A DNA stretch of 64,000 bases, from assembly GCA_040285745.1 (NCBI GenBank), contig JAUFOR010000006.1, forward strand, positions 124,001 through 188,000, written 5' to 3'. Numbering within the stretch: position 1 is the stretch's first letter; each line of letters begins with the position of its first letter. The position numbers were made by a program, and so were the translations under genes. Below the pieces are notes generated by a model. The model saw only the letters and a program-made list of their open reading frames with translations, ran no database searches and was not told the DNA's origin. The stretch is from Barthelona sp. PCE (taxonomy: Eukaryota > Metamonada: BaSk clade). Positions 1 through 9,499 of the stretch are shown in pieces.

Positions 1-2618
1 TTGTTTGAAGGAATACACGCTGAACCAAGTGCTACAATAGCGTAAAGCTGGACTTTCTCCTTCTCTTCGTTGGGCAATGTACTGAAATGAGTCTCTTCAG
101 CAAATGTCAGCATCAAAGATGGTAAACAACCATAAAATAGACACTCACGCATAGAACTTTGTAGATGAATTTGATAGACTGCAGCCAGTGAACCAACAAT
201 AAGTAATGCCTTTGAGATGAGTTCAGTCTCGATAGCATCTGTTTCATTTGAATTTCTGAGCATAGAATTGACTAAGATCTCTTGACAATTCGTTGCCAAC
301 TCAGTAATTGTGAGTTCATTGTTGCGCCCGCTCTGTTTCACTCCACACGTTTGAAGTAACACACATAGTGGTTTGATGACAAGGAAGTCAAAAGTAAACA
401 TGTTCTCCAAAACATAGACGGCAAAGTTACTCAAGGCTACAAGGTCATCTCGCTCAACAAGGAGATCCTCAGGAATAGAAGCAACTATAAGACACAGAAT
501 CTTTGCTAGATCCCACATACTGTTTTCAAGTGCATCTTGGATGTGTTTCAATAGATACACAATATCTGCGTGTTGTGGGTAGTATTGAATGAGTGACTGC
601 AAGCAAATGAATGGACCAATACCGTAGTTGATTGGGAGGTCATTTTCTGCGAAAATCCAAGCACAAAAGTTTTGAATACTGATAAATGTTTTACGGTTGA
701 TCTTTTTCTGCTCCTTAAGAAAGCGTGCACATGTAAAAACAAGCGTTGATTGACTATATGTGACGACAGGTATAAGAACATCTCTTACCCTCAACAATCT
801 CTCAGATTCGGTACCAAAACAAGTAAACAAGATCTTTCCGACCGAACTAAATGCTAGACGCAGTGTCTTATCGTCACTATCATCCACAAGCATACTAACG
901 CATTCAAGCCATAACAGTGCGCGTTTCTCAGAAGGTGTCCTCCACAATGCGTTCTCAATCACAAGGAGCGCCTGCTGTCTGACGGTAGGGCGTACATCAG
1001 TGCATCGTGTGGCAACGAATGTTAACAATTCCAAATCAATTGTAGTTGCTTGAACAAAATAGTTGACTAACTTCAATGCTTCAACTCGAACAGTAGCATT
1101 TGCATCAATCAGCAAAGGGATGACCTGTTTAACAGCCGCCTCTATGTCAAATTCCATTGTTGTATCTAAGAGTTGAACACTTTGACTAATTGCTTTAAGA
1201 GAAAGTCTACGTATCATGCCAGATTTATCATATAATCTGTGGGAGAGATATTCCAAGAATGTTGGCAAAAAATGTTTTCGAATATCAGCATTCTTGCATC
1301 CGATAATAGCAATCTCTATCGATAATTGTCTAAAAGAAGCTGCACGGAATGACGACATGTCTGTTAATAAAGATTGAACACCACTGACACAATCTACATA
1401 ATCTGTTCCCTCAACTGATTCAGGTAAAAAGAGAGCAAGAACCATGCAAAATGAGCTAGCCGCTGATCTTAAGTACTCTGTCCCCTTTGGAACTTGTCTA
1501 CACAATGATCTGAGAGTCTTGACAACAATAGGGCACGCATCGGCAACGGTGAACACTGATAGAGTGGATACTAACAGTTCTACTAATGACTTTATCTCTT
1601 TTAGCATTGCAGATGGAGGCTTGCTTCCACGTGCACATGTAGCAAGTGCCAAAGTTGCGGGTAATGCCAAGCACATAGCAGATCCAATATCATGAGTGTC
1701 CACTGGAGGCAGTTCGTCAATATGCATAGATATAGCTTCCATAAACCTACAAGCTCTGCGTATCAACATAGGATGCTCTGTATTTGTGTCATTAAACAAC
1801 ACAGTGCCCAATAAAGGCTTGCATATATCGATAACACGGACAATGAGCTGCTTTTGGTCTGTGAATAATGTGTAATATTGAAATAAAACCGGAACAATTT
1901 TTTGAATACAAGCCCATATATCATTCATTTGTTTAACAGGGAGGTTACGCGCAAGGACAGCGTGGTGGCCTCCCAGCGAGTCCAGATCAGGATGGCCTTT
2001 ATGTAAACAAATATCAAAGAATAACGTGAAATAGTCTAGCACAACGGTATTTGTCCAAAATAATAGAAAACCAAGTTTCGTTGTTAGAAGAGCGAAGAAT
2101 ATCTCAATGACAGCATAGTAGACATCACAATTACCTGTTAAAGTACTGATGGTATCTTCTTCAGATTCAAAATCAAAAAAAATCAGATTTGAGAACACTT
2201 CCAAAACATCAACTCTTTGGAAAAGGGTTTTCTCAAGACCAACGTTCTGTAAATCAAAGATTGCTGAGCTAATAATAAGAGTTTTGATTGACTCCATAAT
2301 GCCTTTGAGAAACAGTTCAACAGTATTTGGTCCTCCATAGCCCCCCGATATGTGATTATAAGACTGGATAATGTCATGTCTTTCTAATATCGTGAGAAGA
2401 TAAGACAAATCATCATCGTCCAATAAATCTTCGCATAGAGTCATTCTCTGTTCGCGCAACTTCGCAGGTGTGCGATCCGGGTTACCTGGCGTCACGACAC
2501 TAAGCCCTGATCGTCTGGTAACGTGCGGTGTGACTGGCACCATATCTTCCTCTTCTTCTGAGTCATCAATAATGCTAACATTCTCATTAAACACCACTTC
2601 TTCGTTGGCTGTCTCCAT
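1..2618 (-). CDS. HEAT-repeat condensin subunit, CAP-D3-like (3' part cut by window edge)
   Basis: An ATG at 2618 opens a frame that stays free of stops to base 1 (872 codons), so the C-terminus lies outside the window. An acidic, disordered N-terminus with a SEEEED run is followed by helical HEAT-like repeats. These include segments near residues 450-570 of the form DKSGMIRRLSLKAISQSV, DANATVRVEALKLV and DVRPTVRQQALLVIENAL, then a segment ending in YAIVALGSAC near the edge. The RQQALLVIENAL block and the later AIVALG block resemble the central HEAT region of condensin CAP-D3 as I remember it. CAP-D2 or another HEAT protein is possible. Condensin D subunits bind the SMC2/SMC4 ring during chromosome compaction. 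A TTCACAT initiator-like motif lies about 20 nt upstream of the ATG. HEAT protein is sure; condensin identity is moderate. Confidence 0.65.
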   Translation of the reverse strand, partial: METANEEVVFNENVSIIDDSEEEEDMVPVTPHVTRRSGLSVVTPGNPDRTPAKLREQRMTLCEDLLDDDDLSYLLTILERHDIIQSYNHISGGYGGPNTVELFLKGIMESIKTLIISSAIFDLQNVGLEKTLFQRVDVLEVFSNLIFFDFESEEDTISTLTGNCDVYYAVIEIFFALLTTKLGFLLFWTNTVVLDYFTLFFDICLHKGHPDLDSLGGHHAVLARNLPVKQMNDIWACIQKIVPVLFQYYTLFTDQKQLIVRVIDICKPLLGTVLFNDTNTEHPMLIRRACRFMEAISMHIDELPPVDTHDIGSAMCLALPATLALATCARGSKPPSAMLKEIKSLVELLVSTLSVFTVADACPIVVKTLRSLCRQVPKGTEYLRSAASSFCMVLALFLPESVEGTDYVDCVSGVQSLLTDMSSFRAASFRQLSIEIAIIGCKNADIRKHFLPTFLEYLSHRLYDKSGMIRRLSLKAISQSVQLLDTTMEFDIEAAVKQVIPLLIDANATVRVEALKLVNYFVQATTIDLELLTFVATRCTDVRPTVRQQALLVIENALWRTPSEKRALLWLECVSMLVDDSDDKTLRLAFSSVGKILFTCFGTESERLLRVRDVLIPVVTYSQSTLVFTCARFLKEQKKINRKTFISIQNFCAWIFAENDLPINYGIGPFICLQSLIQYYPQHADIVYLLKHIQDALENSMWDLAKILCLIVASIPEDLLVERDDLVALSNFAVYVLENMFTFDFLVIKPLCVLLQTCGVKQSGRNNELTITELATNCQEILVNSMLRNSNETDAIETELISKALLIVGSLAAVYQIHLQSSMRECLFYGCLPSLMLTFAEETHFSTLPNEEKEKVQLYAIVALGSACIPSN

Positions 2619-2667
2619 TGAACGTTAAAAATATGTGAAAAGGGATGAATTACAATGTACACCTGCA

Positions 2668-4569
2668 TTATTTTATTTCTTTGAAATGCGAATTAAAAAC
2701 TATGCTTAGCATGTCATAAGTTTGCTCCTCTGCATTGATTTGGTCATCGTTGACAGAAATATTATATATACGTAGCAATCCACCTTCATACTTGAAAACT
2801 TGTACAATGTTCTCAAGACATAAAACATTTCTTTCCGATTCAACAAACCAGTCATCGAAACAGACCAGGGGATCAAGCTCACATTCTTCACTAACACCAT
2901 ATAAACCGCTAGCCAAAAGAACTGTTGACTTTGAAGGAAAACCAATAAATTCTGATCGTAAATGAATCTTCTTATCACCATATACAAGCCTTTTTCCATC
3001 CATATCGTCGATGAATGCCATTTTAGGGTCATATAGGTTTGGTTTAACGGGAAGACAAGTATTAAAGACTATTGTGCTGCTTATATAACTTTCATTGTTC
3101 TTTGTTATAATATAAGCCCTGTGGCACTGAACCACAACAAAACGATCCGCCGTACCTCCCACAAGGCGATAATCACATGTATCAGTGTTAAAAACTAACT
3201 CAGATTCACCAGTTGAAAGATTACAAATAGTTAAAGTTTTTGCATCAGTATCCTCAACGAGTGCTAAGTGCGGCTCCAACAATCCTAAAAGGTACTTATT
3301 TGATTCATTCCTCATTGAATACGTTGGTATACACGGTTGCTCAGATAATAAGGGATATTTTAGGTATTGTGAAGCAATCATTAATCCTCCAGGAATAGTT
3401 TCCCATTCACCATAATTTTTTCCACACATAGAGAAGTTAACGCTGTTTTTCTTCACATCAATTGCAATCCACGAAAATTGAGTGTGATATATAACAGTAT
3501 TCAACATAACTCGCTTAAATTGACGAAAATCACCAACACGTGGTAACTTACCATGGATCTTTAACAATGAGCCAACCCATGAGCCATAATTTGCGCTGCA
3601 ATCATCCTCAATCGAATACAAAATTTTGGCACTATTTGTAACATCATAGTTTTTGGTAATATTACCTGAATAAAGTATATTGATGTGACTGCAACCCATT
3701 GTCTCAAAAGAAGGCAACTGTAACAAGGTGGGTAGTATCCGTACTACGGAATATGTTCCATGATATTCCAACAGAAGTATAGTGCAATCTGGACTGTGCA
3801 TTAAAAGCCATACATTTTCAAAATCTGGCAGAATAATACGCTTCATTCCCAGCGTCCCAAGTAGATTTGTTGCTTGTATCCGCCCATCTAAGTAGTAATA
3901 AAGAGCAAATCTTGTAAAACGTCCATTCATATCTGTGTTGGTGGAAAGTATAGCTCTAGCATTACGAATAAAATGAATTGGATAGTTTGTCCACTTAAAA
4001 GCCGATGAATTAATATGTCGAATAACCTGACCATCATTAATATTTGAACAATCTAAATGACAATTCTTGAAAAATACAATATTGCTATCAAAGGTGTACC
4101 AACCTGGAAAATCTTCATTCTTCTCTAAAATTACATCTTCGACTGTGCACATGACCTCCTCTGTCTCAAGATTACATACATAAAGCTCATCATCTAAAAA
4201 AACAAACATTATTTGTAAAGAAAAAGGAATGATTTGATCATAATCCAAAACTTCTATGGGAAGATCATAAGTATGCATATGTGATTCCTCGCCCGGGACT
4301 GCTATGTGGACATCTATACCCATGTCTAATTTCGTTATCATGATATTTATGTTTGCATCCGATATCAATTCCTGAAAATGCCCAATTGTTGATGGTTCTG
4401 AGAAGTATTGCATGTTGAAGTTGGCATCCACAGCAAAGTCAAATTCATTGTTAATATTGTCTGGTTGTAAAAAGAAGCCCTTGTTGTCAAAAGTCACCCT
4501 AAAACTACAATGCTCTAATCCAAGGTCTTCTGCATTTGGAAGTTGCTTGTTGTGCCACACATGCGTCAT
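2668..4569 (-). CDS. Unknown 633-aa protein, possibly beta-propeller-like
   Basis: A complete ORF of 633 codons on the same strand as the condensin-like gene, ending 49 bp upstream of that gene's ATG. The start is an ATG at 4569 with a good TCATTC initiator-like motif about 10 nt upstream. The protein is acidic and rich in short alternating hydrophobic strands, with no signal peptide or membrane span. Recurrent segments such as DAKTLTICNLSTGESELVF and GLLRIYNISVNDDQ look like blades of a degenerate beta-propeller, but no WD signature is clear. I do not recognise a family and assign no function. The convincing N-terminus, length and codon use make it a real gene. Confidence 0.8.
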   Translation of the reverse strand: MTHVWHNKQLPNAEDLGLEHCSFRVTFDNKGFFLQPDNINNEFDFAVDANFNMQYFSEPSTIGHFQELISDANINIMITKLDMGIDVHIAVPGEESHMHTYDLPIEVLDYDQIIPFSLQIMFVFLDDELYVCNLETEEVMCTVEDVILEKNEDFPGWYTFDSNIVFFKNCHLDCSNINDGQVIRHINSSAFKWTNYPIHFIRNARAILSTNTDMNGRFTRFALYYYLDGRIQATNLLGTLGMKRIILPDFENVWLLMHSPDCTILLLEYHGTYSVVRILPTLLQLPSFETMGCSHINILYSGNITKNYDVTNSAKILYSIEDDCSANYGSWVGSLLKIHGKLPRVGDFRQFKRVMLNTVIYHTQFSWIAIDVKKNSVNFSMCGKNYGEWETIPGGLMIASQYLKYPLLSEQPCIPTYSMRNESNKYLLGLLEPHLALVEDTDAKTLTICNLSTGESELVFNTDTCDYRLVGGTADRFVVVQCHRAYIITKNNESYISSTIVFNTCLPVKPNLYDPKMAFIDDMDGKRLVYGDKKIHLRSEFIGFPSKSTVLLASGLYGVSEECELDPLVCFDDWFVESERNVLCLENIVQVFKYEGGLLRIYNISVNDDQINAEEQTYDMLSIVFNSHFKEIK

Positions 4570-4691
4570 TTGAAAGAATGAATGTACAACACGAATTGAG
4601 AGAGTAATAGTTTATCATGTTAAAAACTTTCTTTCCTTAACCACTGGTATTAGCAGTTTTTTTCTACAGTACAACGTGATACATACTCAGA

Positions 4692-6194
4692 ATGGGAACC
4701 GTAAGTGAATTTTCAAAGGGCAATTCTATACATATGTCGCTCATTATTTTGTTTGCACTATTCTTTTCATGTATATCGGGCTCTCGTGAGTTCAATTTCC
4801 ACGTTCAGACCTGGGAACCCCATAACAACGTTGGTGATATGATTTTGCAAGAAATTTTTTATAAAGAACTTGCATATTACCATAACAACACAAATTTATC
4901 ATTAAAACCACCGTATCACGCACAATATTTCATGTACACAGGCGGCTCAATACTAAATCCTAATGAGAAGGATATTTTCTTCTACTTAAATCGTGAACCT
5001 TTATTTTTACATGGAACAGGTTTTGATGATAATTATTATAATGTCCGCTTTGACAAGCATAGGGAGTTCATCTATAACTACAGGACATATACATCAGGTG
5101 TACCGGGTTTTGCTGCAGGTCTAAAACCATTACTAAAGGCACTTCCTTCGAAAATTTTTGGTGGTGTGCGTGGTCCACTAACAAAATTTATTTTACAATT
5201 ACATGATAAGACACAAAACGTGAATGTCATTGGTGATTCAGGGTTATTAGCAGGATTAGCTTATCAGGCTCATCATATATCAATAGATTCAAAGAAAGAA
5301 AGATTTCCTGATGCAAGGTTGATAGCAGGTATTAATATTGGTGAGGCTTCTCTTCCTATCTGGCATATTAATCGTGAAAATATGATTAATAGAACGGGTG
5401 ATGCTATGATCGAGCTGTGGAATCGAGGTTATACAATTGTAACATTTTTATATCGTCCTAAAGATATCCCAATCTACAAGGAGCTTATTAAGTATGTGGT
5501 TGATAAGAATAGTACAGTTTTAGATGATCGATTTTTTGAAGAAGGAGGTATTTGGGAGTATACGTCAGAAAGTGCTATTCAATTATTTGGTTACTTTGAT
5601 ATTGTTGTAGGTATGAAGTTGCACAGTGCAGTGTTTGCAGCGGCAACGGAGGTGCCATTTTTAGTATGGAGATATCGTATGAAAATTCAGGACTTCATTG
5701 ATTATATCAAGCAACCTCATTTAGTACTGGATGATCTTGTTGCAACGCCCGAAGACATGAAGGGAAAGATAGATTACATAATTGACAACGAATTGTTGCT
5801 TAAACAATCATTTAAAAGTGCTATTCGTCTTACAGCAGATTTGCATAACTGCGCTTGGTTGAACTATACTAATGTACATACCCCAGTGAATGTGCCAGAT
5901 TTGTGCAAAACAGTATCATGGGATAATTATGATGGTATGACGTATAGGACACATCATTATAATTCGTTAATATTAAAATATCGTTTCGAAAAAGATATGA
6001 TTCCTAATATTAATAAGGATCACGAACAGAAAAAGCCAGTTGGAAGAACTTTAAACGTTCCTTTGACGGTCATTTTCTTTTTTATTGGTTTTTATGCTTC
6101 GTTTGATATTTATAGAGCAACATATTTCCCTAAAACAAAAGGTAAGAAGAAATCTAATTTTTCAGTTATGATCGGTCATAAAAAGGCTATTTGA
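4692..6194 (+). CDS. Polysaccharide pyruvyl transferase-family protein, membrane-anchored
   Basis: A 500-aa protein with features of the polysaccharide pyruvyl transferase (CsaB/Pvg1) fold: NVGDMILQEIF near the start, HGTGFD, GGVRGPLTKF, NVIGDSGLLAGL, and a late GMKLHSAVFAAATEVPFLV block followed by a YRMKIQDF segment. Family members transfer pyruvate ketals from PEP to sugars, or are related glycan enzymes. An N-terminal hydrophobic stretch (SLIILFALFFSCISG) after a second Met at residue 15 looks like a signal peptide or anchor. A C-terminal hydrophobic segment near residue 455 followed by basic residues suggests a second anchor. Several NxT/S sites fit luminal ER/Golgi exposure. The start may be 4692 or 4734. 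It lies head-to-head with the 633-aa gene (122 bp apart). The catalytic reaction is inferred from the family only. Confidence 0.75.
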   Translation: MGTVSEFSKGNSIHMSLIILFALFFSCISGSREFNFHVQTWEPHNNVGDMILQEIFYKELAYYHNNTNLSLKPPYHAQYFMYTGGSILNPNEKDIFFYLNREPLFLHGTGFDDNYYNVRFDKHREFIYNYRTYTSGVPGFAAGLKPLLKALPSKIFGGVRGPLTKFILQLHDKTQNVNVIGDSGLLAGLAYQAHHISIDSKKERFPDARLIAGINIGEASLPIWHINRENMINRTGDAMIELWNRGYTIVTFLYRPKDIPIYKELIKYVVDKNSTVLDDRFFEEGGIWEYTSESAIQLFGYFDIVVGMKLHSAVFAAATEVPFLVWRYRMKIQDFIDYIKQPHLVLDDLVATPEDMKGKIDYIIDNELLLKQSFKSAIRLTADLHNCAWLNYTNVHTPVNVPDLCKTVSWDNYDGMTYRTHHYNSLILKYRFEKDMIPNINKDHEQKKPVGRTLNVPLTVIFFFIGFYASFDIYRATYFPKTKGKKKSNFSVMIGHKKAI

Positions 6195-6256
6195 TACCGC
6201 AAAATATGTTTTAATAGTAAAAATTAGTTAAAAAAAGAAAATTATTTAACAAATAT

Positions 6257-6345
6257 CCCTTCTCCCGGACTTTTAAAGCTACTCTGGCTCCTGTTGGGAT
6301 GTGGGTGGCTATATGTACCTTTCCGAAGGAACCTTCGCCTATAAT
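6257..6345 (-). pseudogene. Fragment of an SNF1/MARK-type kinase ATP-binding loop
   Basis: Just past the stop of the kinase gene lies an 89-bp segment, on the same strand, that copies that gene's own N-terminal ATP-loop region (about 7902-7990). By eye there are 8 mismatches in 89 positions. It encodes IIGEGSFGKV and ATHIPTGARVALKV in an open frame that then runs into a stop. Five of the eight differences are synonymous, so the copy more likely came from a functional paralogous kinase than from this gene directly. No catalytic loop or other kinase motif accompanies it. Confidence 0.75.
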
Positions 6346-6379
6346 TAAGTGAATTATTGAGAAAAATGATTTGATTATT

Positions 6380-8056
6380 TTACAGCTTGACATGCATGAG
6401 AAGCTCACGGGTAAGGTCCCTGAAGCTCCATGTGTCACCAGCAACTCTCTTCAAGCAGATGACGCGGAGTGAATTAAAGTTGGCCAGAAGACAAACTTCG
6501 GCCTCGAAGCGAATAGCGCGACGGGGATCCTCAACCTTGAAGCCCCACTTGCCGAGAGGCTCGTGTGCGAGTTTGAGCACCTGTAATGCATGCTCGAGTT
6601 GAGCACGAACTTCGCCAGCGGGAAGTGAGGAAGTTGTGCCGACAGAGAAAGCACCGCGATATACACGGAGATCCTCGTCACCCTCTTCGGTCTCCTCCTT
6701 CTTCGACTGCTGGAGGGCAGCGAGATCAGGGGCAAGGGAGGCACGACGCTTGCTGCGGTAGGCGGCAGAGGGCACCTGAGGCTGCATCAGCATGGGTGGC
6801 ATTTCACCCTTCTGTTGCATATTGGAAGCGGCCTTAATGGCATCGAGGCCAGCACCAACGGCGACGGAGTGACGACGCTTGCCACGGACGGGCACTTGCA
6901 TGGGTCGCTTCTCGGGCACCTTTTCAGAAACAGCTGTGGGGCCGACTTCGCTGATTGCTTCCATCGAGGGCTTGGGCTTCCTTTCGGGGGCGGCCTGCTC
7001 TGTGACGGTGGCATTCGTCTTGTTCTTCGGCCTAAGAGCATCAATGGAGTATTCGTTCTTCTGTTCCATTTTCTGCTTACGCTCAAGCAACAGATAATAG
7101 GTTGCGGTGACAGCATTGTGCTTGCCCTGCTCGAGGGTCTGACGGGCGACCTCGGGATCGAAGCCGTAGTCGTTTAGAACAGCGATACAATCATTATCGA
7201 TACCACGAGGGCGAACATAAATCTCTTCACTTCCCTGCCAGAGCTGGTACCAGGGGTGCTGTCTGATCTCCTCGATCGTTGCACGGCGCTCGGGGTTGAC
7301 GACGAGCATACGCTTCAGGAGAGATTTCGCGCTTGATGTGACGTGAGGGGGTACTGTAAAACGTCCACTCAAAATTTTAGAATACAGAGCACTGGTGTTG
7401 CTGTCCTCAAAGGGGAGGTAGCCACAGATGAGGGCGTACAGGATAACACCGAGGGACCAGATATCGACACCAGGACCCGTGTAAGGTTTACCAGCAATCA
7501 TCTCAGGTGCTGCATAGGCAGGTGAGCCGCAGCATGTTGTCAGCAGAGAGTCGCCCTTGAGGGTATTGGACAGGCCGAAGTCGATCATTTTAATGTTTTT
7601 GTGCTCGTCGAGCAACAGGTTCTCAGGCTTAAGATCACGGTGGATGATACCATGTTGGTGACAGTAGTCAACACCGTTGATGATTTGGTGGAAGAACTTG
7701 CACGCCTCTTTCTCCTTGACACGTCCGCGAGCGACAATATAGTCGAAAAGTTCACCTCCAGGTGCATGTTCTGTGACGAGGTAAATATGGTTGGGGGTGT
7801 TGATGACTTCCAGCAGGCGGACGATGTTACGGTGATCCAGAAGCTTGAGGATGTGGATTTCACGGCTGATGCGCTCCATATCTGCAACATCTACAATTCT
7901 TCTCTTCTCCCAGACTTTTAAAGCTACTCTGGCTCCTGTCGGGATGTGGGTGGCTATACGGACCTTTCCGAAGGAACCTTCTCCGATGATTTTACCAAGT
8001 AAATAAGACCCTACGCGCTTAACACGGGCAGATCTTCTCTTTGATGATGATGGCAT
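6380..8056 (-). CDS. SNF1/AMPK/MARK-type Ser/Thr protein kinase with UBA and KA1-like regions
   Basis: A 558-aa CAMK-group kinase. Visible motifs are the glycine loop GEGSFGKV (residues 25-32), the ATP lysine in VALKVWEK (K47), HRDLKPEN (catalytic D141), DFG (159-161), activation loop LLTTCCGSPAYAAPE with the phosphorylatable Thr of this family, and DIWSLGVILYALICGYLPF. A UBA-like segment (DNDCIAVLNDYGFDPEVARQ) follows the kinase domain near residues 285-330. A low-complexity linker and a C-terminal KA1-like domain (about 475-558) complete the AMPK/MARK layout. It probably acts in cytoplasmic signalling of energy or polarity. All catalytic residues are intact. The gene is visibly more GC-rich than its neighbours, as in highly expressed genes with biased codon use. 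A paralogous ATP-loop fragment sits just downstream. Confidence 0.93.
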   Translation of the reverse strand: MPSSSKRRSARVKRVGSYLLGKIIGEGSFGKVRIATHIPTGARVALKVWEKRRIVDVADMERISREIHILKLLDHRNIVRLLEVINTPNHIYLVTEHAPGGELFDYIVARGRVKEKEACKFFHQIINGVDYCHQHGIIHRDLKPENLLLDEHKNIKMIDFGLSNTLKGDSLLTTCCGSPAYAAPEMIAGKPYTGPGVDIWSLGVILYALICGYLPFEDSNTSALYSKILSGRFTVPPHVTSSAKSLLKRMLVVNPERRATIEEIRQHPWYQLWQGSEEIYVRPRGIDNDCIAVLNDYGFDPEVARQTLEQGKHNAVTATYYLLLERKQKMEQKNEYSIDALRPKNKTNATVTEQAAPERKPKPSMEAISEVGPTAVSEKVPEKRPMQVPVRGKRRHSVAVGAGLDAIKAASNMQQKGEMPPMLMQPQVPSAAYRSKRRASLAPDLAALQQSKKEETEEGDEDLRVYRGAFSVGTTSSLPAGEVRAQLEHALQVLKLAHEPLGKWGFKVEDPRRAIRFEAEVCLLANFNSLRVICLKRVAGDTWSFRDLTRELLMHVKL

Positions 8057-8632
8057 TCTTTAAATGTGTAAAAACGTAATGTGTTGTTATAGAGACGTTA
8101 GGTTACAAACGTAAACTTAAAAATAGTATCACTGAAAAGGTGAAAATATATAAAACAATTGTTTTTTATAGTAGAGACAAAAATAGATATGTGACAAAGC
8201 ACATGTAGCTGATAATATGCCATGGCATCAACTTTAACCTCAACAAGAACTTATACGAAAATATTCTTTTGGTAATCATCACTTAAGTTTACTAGAGCTA
8301 TGCTTCACATAGCAACGATCTTACAACTCCTTCGGAGTTGTATGTACCGAATGCCAGCGATATCATGTTGACTGATCTTGTGTTATAATTTCTTCTCAAT
8401 AACCAAAATATTTTTTTCCATAGTCCGCTGCATAAGCACTATGTCATATTTAATAACCAATTTAATGTTACTTATGAATACATTATCAGCATAAATACGA
8501 TATTTTTTGTTGCTCAATTCCATTTAACATTAATAATAATTCACACCAATAGAGGATGGGAATTTTTTTATTTACGACAGGGGAACCTTCCTAAATTTTT
8601 GCTTAGTTGCCTAAATTTTCATTTTTTTAACT
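8057..8632. other. 576-bp intergenic region with two adjacent perfect hairpins
   Basis: This AT-rich spacer lies between the kinase start and the stop of the 182-aa gene. It has no convincing ORF. It contains two neat hairpins (8297-8313 and 8322-8342), described separately. No tRNA or known snRNA motif is visible. Confidence 0.6.
8297..8342. other. Double hairpin, possible structured ncRNA element
   Basis: GCTATG/CATAGC (6 bp, loop CTTCA, 8297-8313) is followed 8 bases later by TACAACTCC/GGAGTTGTA (9 bp, loop TTC, 8322-8342). Two perfect stems this close are unusual in the surrounding AT-rich spacer. The strand is unknown and no RNA family is recognised. It could also be a transcript-end structure. 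Confidence 0.35.
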
Positions 8633-9181
8633 TTATAGTAATAATTCAGCTGTTGTACGCTTTTTAAGGGTTATTCCACATTCGTGATCGGTCACGAACA
8701 GCACTGGTACCCAACCTTCCCATTCAGGATTGCTTGAAAACTCTTTAAACTGAGGAATATCTGCAAGAACATAGATTGGGTAATGATCACACTGTTCCTG
8801 AGATTGCAGTTGATGATAGACTAATATAGGAGTATATTTCACATTGCATAGTGCTGCAAAATACTCTCTATCTTGTTGAACAAGCATACCATCTTGCAAT
8901 TCAATACCAGGATACTCTTCCTCAAGTTCCTTTATATATGAACCACCATACTGTTCTATATACTTATCTGGATAGCAACTTGCACCCATGCATCGAAAAT
9001 TTCTTGTGGATACTGGTTGTTTGGCCAAATCAATGGAATCAATTCCAAGTGCAAAAATAACTTTTTGGGAGGTGATTGGTGGGATATACCGCCATAAATT
9101 GTCATTCATTAGGGATTTAAATTCATTAAGGTAAGGGCCAATTTTTTCTTTTTCTGCGCACTCTGAGCAGGAATTCTTCAT
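8633..9181 (-). CDS. Unknown 182-aa cytosolic protein
   Basis: A complete ORF from an ATG at 9181. The protein starts with a CSEC pair (MKNSCSECAEKEK) and has a mixed alpha/beta composition, with strand-like segments such as TPILVYHQLQ, HYPIYVLADIP and WVPVLFVTDHECG. There is no signal peptide, membrane span or recognisable catalytic motif. It shows no homology I can name. The balanced composition and length support it as a real gene, but it has no partner-gene context. Confidence 0.65.
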   Translation of the reverse strand: MKNSCSECAEKEKIGPYLNEFKSLMNDNLWRYIPPITSQKVIFALGIDSIDLAKQPVSTRNFRCMGASCYPDKYIEQYGGSYIKELEEEYPGIELQDGMLVQQDREYFAALCNVKYTPILVYHQLQSQEQCDHYPIYVLADIPQFKEFSSNPEWEGWVPVLFVTDHECGITLKKRTTAELLL

Positions 9182-9499
9182 GTGGGGCCCCAGAATTTAA
9201 TTAATCTGAGCAGACTAGCGAACTTCATTGAGATGAAAAGGGATAACTGTACGATAACATAAAAAAGCTCATAAACCAATTTTTTTCTTTTAAACGATGG
9301 AAGCTCATTTAATATGTGTCCTAAGCACAATAATCGAAAAGTAAAATGATATAACCGAATTGAAAATGGTTTTCAGAATTTTTTTTAATTATAAATGATT
9401 TATAGTTCAGTTATAATTGATAATTATGGTTCATGTATTATTGTTACATGTTTTTTGATTTTGAAAGAAATATACCTAAACATCAAAGTTGAATAAAAA
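9182..9499. other. 318-bp intergenic region
   Basis: AT-rich spacer upstream of the 182-aa gene (read to the left) and of the small ORF at 9500 (read to the right). A GGGGCCCC palindrome lies just before the 9181 ATG (9184-9191). Nothing else is visible. Confidence 0.5.

Noticed and set aside
760-1695. Plus-strand frames inside the condensin-like gene
   Set aside because: They lie antisense to an uninterrupted 872-codon frame with HEAT motifs.
4701-4740. GTAAGT near the start of the pyruvyl transferase gene as a possible 5' splice site
   Set aside because: No CTNACWTTTAG partner follows, and the ORF is intact without splicing.
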